From positions 248,001-312,000 of the forward strand of contig NZ_JACHBG010000007.1 in NCBI RefSeq assembly GCF_014207095.1: a stretch of DNA of 64,000 nt, written 5' to 3'. The stretch's first letter is position 1. Each line of letters starts with the position of its first letter. Origin of the DNA: Martinezella lusitana. GTDB lineage: Bacteria; Pseudomonadota; Alphaproteobacteria; Rhizobiales; Rhizobiaceae. The position numbers and the translations under genes were made by a program. The notes beneath the pieces were generated by a model. That model ran no database searches and was not told where the DNA came from. It saw only the letters and a list, made by a program, of their open reading frames with translations. Shown here piece by piece: positions 60,401-64,000 of this stretch.

Positions 60401-61119
60401 CCAGTGCCGTCGCGACCGACGATCAGATCACCGTTGATCAGCCAGTCAGTGCCTGAACCGGAAGCCGACACGGAGCCTGAGCTGCCGGTGCCATATCCAA
60501 GCGTCGCATCGCCTGTGTTTGTGGTAGCGCCATCCGTCAGAACGAAGGAGGCTTGTCCGTCATAGCCGATGAATAATGGTTGGCCGCCGGAGAGCGTGAA
60601 AGACGATTGGCCGCTGACCTTGACGCTGCCGGTGCTTCCGGCGGACGAGCCGATATAAACGGGTCCACCGCCGATATATTGGCCGCCAGCGCTGATCGCG
60701 AATGTTCCGGCACCTCGGTCGCCAACCAATAGTGTCCCGCTGTTACGCCAGTTTGCCGCCCCACCGGTGAGGTCGAAGACGCCCGATGAGCCGGCATTCG
60801 AACCGATTGCGGCGGATGAGCTTTGAAGCGTGCCGAGGTCGGTCAGAGATCCATCGGCATTGAGGCCGACGGTGAGGTCGCCCGTCGATGCTGAATTGCC
60901 AGGGGTGATTTCTGCTGGAAATGTTCCGCCGTCGACCACCACCGAGTTGACGGGAGCGGGAAGGGATGCGGGCGACCAGTTGGCCGCATTGTTCCAATTG
61001 CTGTCGACCGCACCCGTCCACGAAAAGGGTGCGCCAATGGCAGCTGCCGAGGTGAGGCCGGTCGAGAGTGGGACCAGAAAGGTCGAGATGCGCAGGGCGG
61101 CGCGGACAGCAGCCAGCAT
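57418..61119 (-). CDS. autotransporter with repeat passenger and beta-barrel
   Basis: A 1233-residue type Va surface protein. It has an N-terminal signal (RISTFLVPLSTGLTSAAAIGA), then FSWTGAVDSNWNNAANWSPASLPAP. A passenger of roughly 40-730 is built from repeats of about 45-60 residues around V.G.GS.W...G.L.VG..G.G.L....G (T5SS/PEP-CTERM-associated type). Residues 730-900 hold PATR-like stretches such as LTGNSSAFSGVTSVSGGNLIVDGTLGGSISL. The last 280 residues form the barrel (LAAFWGAPYGGWSSSDNGRGNAGG to FRLLLQARY, terminal aromatic). No protease triad is obvious, so adhesion or matrix binding is likely. Confidence 0.93.
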   Translation of the reverse strand: MLAAVRAALRISTFLVPLSTGLTSAAAIGAPFSWTGAVDSNWNNAANWSPASLPAPVNSVVVDGGTFPAEITPGNSASTGDLTVGLNADGSLTDLGTLQSSSAAIGSNAGSSGVFDLTGGAANWRNSGTLLVGDRGAGTFAISAGGQYIGGGPVYIGSSAGSTGSVKVSGQSSFTLSGGQPLFIGYDGQASFVLTDGATTNTGDATLGYGTGSSGSVSASGSGTDWLINGDLIVGRDGTGTIAISTGATVSNDNATIGAGNGSGTSSATVSGLGSQWTTSGLLTVGSTAAGALAVYSGANVSSNSALIGRFANGTVTVGGAGSLWDTSSLLVGGDQADADSSGANATLNISTGGAVRSSSASIADGRNSAGAVTVDGAGSHWDINADLTIGNEGTGSFTASGSASASSATTTLGAKGGSNGALVVVGNGSHFDMSGELQDGVAGAGSVKVLAGGGLSSGNASLGTGAGGSGQALVSGAGSHWAINGDLNAGSASGGTGSLAVSSQGTLTSQNASLGTRAGSTGSATVTGTGSAWSNHGNLIVGNAGSGALDVIQGGSVNTATATIGNVAGSNGAVTVTGDRSKLSASNGLTIGNAGNASLTLSGGSALSTPSLTIAAQAGSTASVNIGAALGQTATGAAKLDVDAIHFGGGNGSLVFNFGGAPQTLGAAIDGNGSLFVASGTVTLTGNSSAFSGVTSVSGGNLIVDGTLGGSISLSGYGLLGGTGTVGSTVVGAGATLSPGNSGIGTLKVNGDLTTQSGSTLLVQSNGGATGRVDVTGAVNLNGGTLSLVGGGLKASTNYTILSAAGGISGSFSAVQSNYAFVSPVLGYSSGSIDLTLERNSTSFAAAGLNANQRSAAYGIESLGASNPLYGAVALLSMDEATGALKQLAGDIHISLAATAFDNGRFVRDAAIDRLRSIQGGVVGGTKQPRLASDPGLAYANADQRQRTEPQKAIEGILADPVNGLAAFWGAPYGGWSSSDNGRGNAGGVLFGFDTTLYDSDWRIGALAGYGHSRFDQSGVSAHADADNYNLGIYAGRQWGPLALRLGGTYSLQSVSTLRNVDFAAFSDALRSNYHAYTAQVFGELAYEISMGDDRLEPFANITFTDVRTSSFSESGGAAALSGKADQSAITFATFGARAEEDVTIADMPATLYGSLGWRHAFGGLDITSRMAFAGGDIFAESGTVVDRDSLVADAGFDIALSQQVSLAFDYNGSFGAENRAHLFRLLLQARY
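58930..60995 (-). repeat. repetitive passenger region of the autotransporter
   Basis: Tandem protein repeats with cores such as SGLGSQWTTSGLLTVGS, GAGSHWDINADLTIGNEG, GAGSHWAINGDLNAGSA and GTGSAWSNHGNLIVGNAG, at least ten copies, encoded by diverged DNA of period about 135-180 bases. These give a right-handed beta-helix stalk. Confidence 0.75.
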
Positions 61120-61327
61120 TTGGAAAGCTTCCTACAACGTGATGTTGCACAGCTGTAGAAACGACATTATGGTTAAGGCTTCGTAAATTTGGCGCCTATT
61201 TGCTGCTCTGGCCGCTAGCTGGCGGATCGTCTGTCCCTCTCCACTATCGCCCTTACGGATATGAGATCGGCTCTGCCAGGATCGAGACAGCCAGCGGGAA
61301 ACTCCACCGGTCTGCCGAGTACCTTCT

Positions 61328-62404
61328 TCAGTTCCTGCGGCCCCCGATTCGACGACCGGTTACTCCCTCGAAAAGGTGCAGTTTCCCGGTATCGGGCTGA
61401 AGTGAAATCGTGTCGCCGGCACGAGACCCGATGCGCTCGCGCAAAGCCAGGACGATATTATCGGAGCCGATACTTGCGACGATCAAGGTCTCCGCACCTG
61501 TGGGTTCGACCACCACGACTTCGGCATCGATCCCGCCTTCGCTGACTGCGATATTCTCCGGCCGGATGCCATAGACCACCTCTGCTCCGCGAGTGACATC
61601 GATCCCCTGCGGAAGCGGCAAGCGAGCACCGCCATCGGCGATGAATTCGAGAGGGCCGTCTGCGCTGATCTTACCGCGGATGAGGTTCATGCCGGGAGAT
61701 CCGATGAAACCGGCGACGAACAGGTTTGCCGGCCGATCATAGAGCTCGAGAGGCGAGCCGATCTGCTCGACATAGCCGTCGCGCATGACGACGATCCGGT
61801 CGGCCATGGTCATCGCCTCGATCTGGTCATGCGTGACATATATGGTGGTCGTGCGCAGGCGCTGGTGCAATTGCTTGATTTCAGAGCGCATCTGCACGCG
61901 CAGCTTTGCATCCAGATTGGAGAGCGGCTCATCGAACAGGAAGACTTGCGGCTGGCGCACGATCGCGCGGCCCATGGCGACACGCTGGCGTTGGCCGCCG
62001 GACAGATTGCGCGGGTAGCGGTCGAGCAGGCTTTCCAGACCTAGGATCTGGGCGGCATCACGCACCCGGCGCTCTATCTCGTCCTTCGGCGCCTTTGCCA
62101 GCCGTAGCGAAAAGCCCATATTCGCCTCGACGGTCATATGGGGATAAAGCGCATAGGATTGAAACACCATGGCGATGTCTCGGCTCTTTGGCTCGACATC
62201 GTTGACCACGCGGCCGCCGATCGCGACATCGCCGCCGCTGATCTCCTCAAGGCCGGCGATCATGCGAAGAAGCGTCGACTTTCCGCAGCCGGAAGGACCG
62301 ACGAGAATGACGAATTCGCCGTCGGCTATATCGATATCCACGCCGTGTAGAACTTCGAAATGACCGTAGCTCTTGCGGACATTCGCCACGTTTACAGATG
62401 CCAT
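61328..62404 (-). CDS. sugar ABC transporter ATPase (UgpC/MalK family)
   Basis: A 358-residue ATPase for a carbohydrate importer. It has Walker A GPSGCGKST, signature LSGGQRQRV, Walker B VFLFDEPLSNLDAKLR, and a C-terminal TOBE/MalK regulatory region beginning GIRPENIAVSEGG. The ATG at 62404 with GGAG six bases upstream is preferred over a TTG at 62416. It lies 87 bases after the GatZ-like gene on the same strand, suggesting the imported sugar feeds that pathway. Its permeases and binding protein are not in the window. Confidence 0.93.
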   Translation of the reverse strand: MASVNVANVRKSYGHFEVLHGVDIDIADGEFVILVGPSGCGKSTLLRMIAGLEEISGGDVAIGGRVVNDVEPKSRDIAMVFQSYALYPHMTVEANMGFSLRLAKAPKDEIERRVRDAAQILGLESLLDRYPRNLSGGQRQRVAMGRAIVRQPQVFLFDEPLSNLDAKLRVQMRSEIKQLHQRLRTTTIYVTHDQIEAMTMADRIVVMRDGYVEQIGSPLELYDRPANLFVAGFIGSPGMNLIRGKISADGPLEFIADGGARLPLPQGIDVTRGAEVVYGIRPENIAVSEGGIDAEVVVVEPTGAETLIVASIGSDNIVLALRERIGSRAGDTISLQPDTGKLHLFEGVTGRRIGGRRN

Positions 62405-62491
62405 GATGTTCTCCAATTGGTAGAAACGCGAGTTGCTTGATCGTCAGCGCCGCTGCGGATTGTCCAGGCCGGCTAAGGGACCAAGGCGACC

Positions 62492-63790
62492 TCAAACGAT
62501 TGTTGCTGCGGAATAGGGTGCCAAGGCCGAATCGATCGAGGCGATGCACAGATCGCGCGCTCGAGATGAAATCTTCCCGGCGACAACAGCCGGATAAAGC
62601 CGGCCGAGATATTGGCTGATGAATGTCTCGGGGATGTCATCAACGAAACGGTTCAGGAGGCTATCGACAGCCGCCATCGCCCGCTCGTGCGGCCAGTAAT
62701 AGCGAATGCGGTCGCTATAGCTGAAATGTCGCTGCAGTCGCCGCTCCTCGGCCGAGCCATGGTAATGCGAGTCCCAGTTGGCTGGATTTTGCATCATCAC
62801 CGCCTCCATGGTCGCATAAAGCGAATTAGGGACGGCATCGCCGTCGAGCTTCGATACAATGGCATCGAGGCCGTAGAGCGCCTCGCGCAAGGCAAATGTC
62901 AGACCGGGACCAACTTTGAGGATGGCGAACCCGCCATCCACGAGAGCCGAAAGTGCTTCGGCCGGCTGATAATCCGTGGAATGCGCCTCGAAGAGCAGGC
63001 CAGGCATTTCACGCAGTGCGCCGATCAGAGATCGCGCCCGATCCGGCTGGTAGATGGCGACATCGGCGTTGCTGAACTCGACGCCGGGCTGCACGACAAT
63101 CCCGACGACACGCTCCAGCGCCGCCTCGGTACCGGCTTTCGCGAAGGCTTCGCGATGCACCGCAAGCGTATTGATCGCCGCCTTGGGTGTTGTGACGTCC
63201 AGCTCATCAAGAGCGTGGGTGGCGCCTCCCGGCGGTGGGACTTCCGTGCCGATAATATAGACGGGCGGCCGCCGGCCACTGCGTCGAGCGGTCCCTTCCG
63301 CGACTGTCGCCAGTCTCGCGGCCCGCGCGGCAGTTACTTCATCCGCGAGAGCGACGGGCTCGCCGGCGCAGCCCATCGAGGCGTCGAGGTGAATCTTCTC
63401 AAAACCCGCCTCAACATAGGCCGCTATCATCGCCTCGGCCTTTGCCATTGCTTCCTCGGCGGGCAACTTCTTCCAAGGGTTAGGCCCGAGATGGTCGCCG
63501 CCAAGGATGATGCGATCGCCGGGGAAGCCCACCACTGAGGCGATGTCCTCGACGAACTGCCGGAAATCGCGCGGCGTCATCCCCGTATAACCGCCTTCCT
63601 GATTGACCTGATTGCAGGTCGCTTCGATCAGGACGATGGCCCCCTCTGACACCCCGCGCCTGAGCGCCGCCTCGATGACCAGTGGATGTGCGGAGCACAC
63701 GGATGTAATCCCGCGCGGCAGTGAATCGACGCGGTCTCCGAGAAGCTTTCTCAGCGCAGCCTCGCGATTGTTTTCGATGGCAGCGTTCAT
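62492..63790 (-). CDS. D-tagatose-1,6-bisphosphate aldolase non-catalytic subunit (GatZ/KbaZ family)
   Basis: A 432-residue protein of the GatZ/KbaZ family. Marks are GITSVCSAHPLVIEAALRRG, IEATCNQVNQEGGYTGMTP, ILGGDHLGPNPWKKLPAEEAM, KIHLDASMGCAG and FEAHSTDYQ. These proteins stabilise the class II tagatose-bisphosphate aldolase in galactitol or N-acetylgalactosamine breakdown. The start overlaps the upstream SIS-domain gene's stop by four bases (ATGA). The catalytic partner is not seen in the window. In some rhizobia the family may act alone. Confidence 0.92.
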   Translation of the reverse strand: MNAAIENNREAALRKLLGDRVDSLPRGITSVCSAHPLVIEAALRRGVSEGAIVLIEATCNQVNQEGGYTGMTPRDFRQFVEDIASVVGFPGDRIILGGDHLGPNPWKKLPAEEAMAKAEAMIAAYVEAGFEKIHLDASMGCAGEPVALADEVTAARAARLATVAEGTARRSGRRPPVYIIGTEVPPPGGATHALDELDVTTPKAAINTLAVHREAFAKAGTEAALERVVGIVVQPGVEFSNADVAIYQPDRARSLIGALREMPGLLFEAHSTDYQPAEALSALVDGGFAILKVGPGLTFALREALYGLDAIVSKLDGDAVPNSLYATMEAVMMQNPANWDSHYHGSAEERRLQRHFSYSDRIRYYWPHERAMAAVDSLLNRFVDDIPETFISQYLGRLYPAVVAGKISSRARDLCIASIDSALAPYSAATIV

Positions 63791-64000
63791 CCTAGCATCA
63801 CGACCTTGGTCAGGTGTCGGGGTGATACGGTATCGACACCCTTTGACTGTGCTGCGCGCTCACCGAGGATCTGCAGGGCAGGTAGCAGGCAGAGGCCGGC
63901 AAGTGCCGGATCGCAATCGACAGGCAGTTCCAGATCGCCCGGACCACCGAAGCCGATGACTGTCGCCCCCTTCTGTCGCAACTCGTCGACCAGCAGCGCT
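63787..64000 (-). CDS. C-terminal end of an AgaS-like SIS-domain sugar isomerase, 5' off the window
   Basis: The last 70 residues of a protein running in from the right edge: LLVDELRQKGATVIGFGG, ALAGLCLLPALQILGERAAQSKGVDTVSPRHLTKVV. This matches the end of SIS-domain isomerases/deaminases such as AgaS, which pair with GatZ/KbaZ in amino-sugar pathways. The rest, including the sugar-phosphate site, lies outside, so the exact type is tentative. Confidence 0.7.
   Translation of the reverse strand, partial: ALLVDELRQKGATVIGFGGPGDLELPVDCDPALAGLCLLPALQILGERAAQSKGVDTVSPRHLTKVVMLG

Overview
The window looks like part of a Rhizobiaceae-type alphaproteobacterial genome (Rhizobium/Agrobacterium relatives). 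The codon use is GC-rich, the regulatory gaps are AT-rich, and many solute-binding-protein ABC importers are paired with local regulators. Typical lineage families are present: CtlX/DDAH, IalB, a CsgH-type curli protein and DUF3422. The accessory character (catabolic cassettes, two gene remnants, no ribosomal or core biosynthetic genes) would fit a secondary chromosome, a large plasmid or an accessory chromosomal region. That placement is inference.

Layout. 1-5.7 kb: the front of an NRPS-like adenylation/carrier protein running off the left edge, then polysaccharide genes (GH16 glucanase, Wzy-like polymerase, pyruvyl transferase). 5.9-7.6 kb: a Crp/Fnr regulator and a LuxR-type regulator with a degenerate receiver, each preceded by a palindrome. 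8.1-9.4 kb: a three-gene overlapping cassette, RelE/HigB-like toxin - XRE regulator - DUF6941 protein. 9.7-13.1 kb: an alphaproteobacterial curli operon (large curlin, CsgH, CsgB-like, CsgF, CsgG), followed by two small secreted proteins and an IalB-family protein.

14.8-21.0 kb (minus): CtlX and DDAH, a complete polar amino-acid ABC importer and an M20D amidohydrolase, which together would import and deiminate or hydrolyse citrulline-, arginine- or N-acyl-type compounds. 21.6-23.2 kb: a lysine/alanine-tailed protein and a CorA transporter. 23.5-29.2 kb: a LysR regulator divergent from an M20 peptidase with a binding protein and two permeases but no ATPase, then a secreted double-VOC protein. 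29.4-31.6 kb: DUF3422 and a decayed D-tartrate-dehydratase-like pseudogene.

31.8-40.7 kb: a peptide-type ABC importer divergent from two amidohydrolases and a GntR regulator, with three GTATAC boxes in the shared promoter. 40.8-43.9 kb: LysR/MFS pair, then a junction between a truncated aldehyde dehydrogenase and a truncated ParE. 44.6-53.5 kb (minus): DeoR - phosphodiesterase - binding protein - PPP-type phosphatase - two ATPases - two permeases. The logic matches import and breakdown of a phosphodiester, resembling the Ti-plasmid agrocinopine (acc) operon. 53.7-57.2 kb: GNAT, Pr6Pr membrane protein, SDR and a 2OG-Fe(II) oxygenase. 57.4-61.1 kb: a 1233-residue autotransporter. 61.3-64 kb: sugar ABC ATPase, GatZ/KbaZ-like aldolase subunit and the end of an AgaS-like SIS isomerase.

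A recurring architectural feature is a GC-rich hairpin directly after three of the four ABC binding-protein genes, before the next cistron. No tRNA, rRNA, CRISPR array or intact insertion sequence was recognised.
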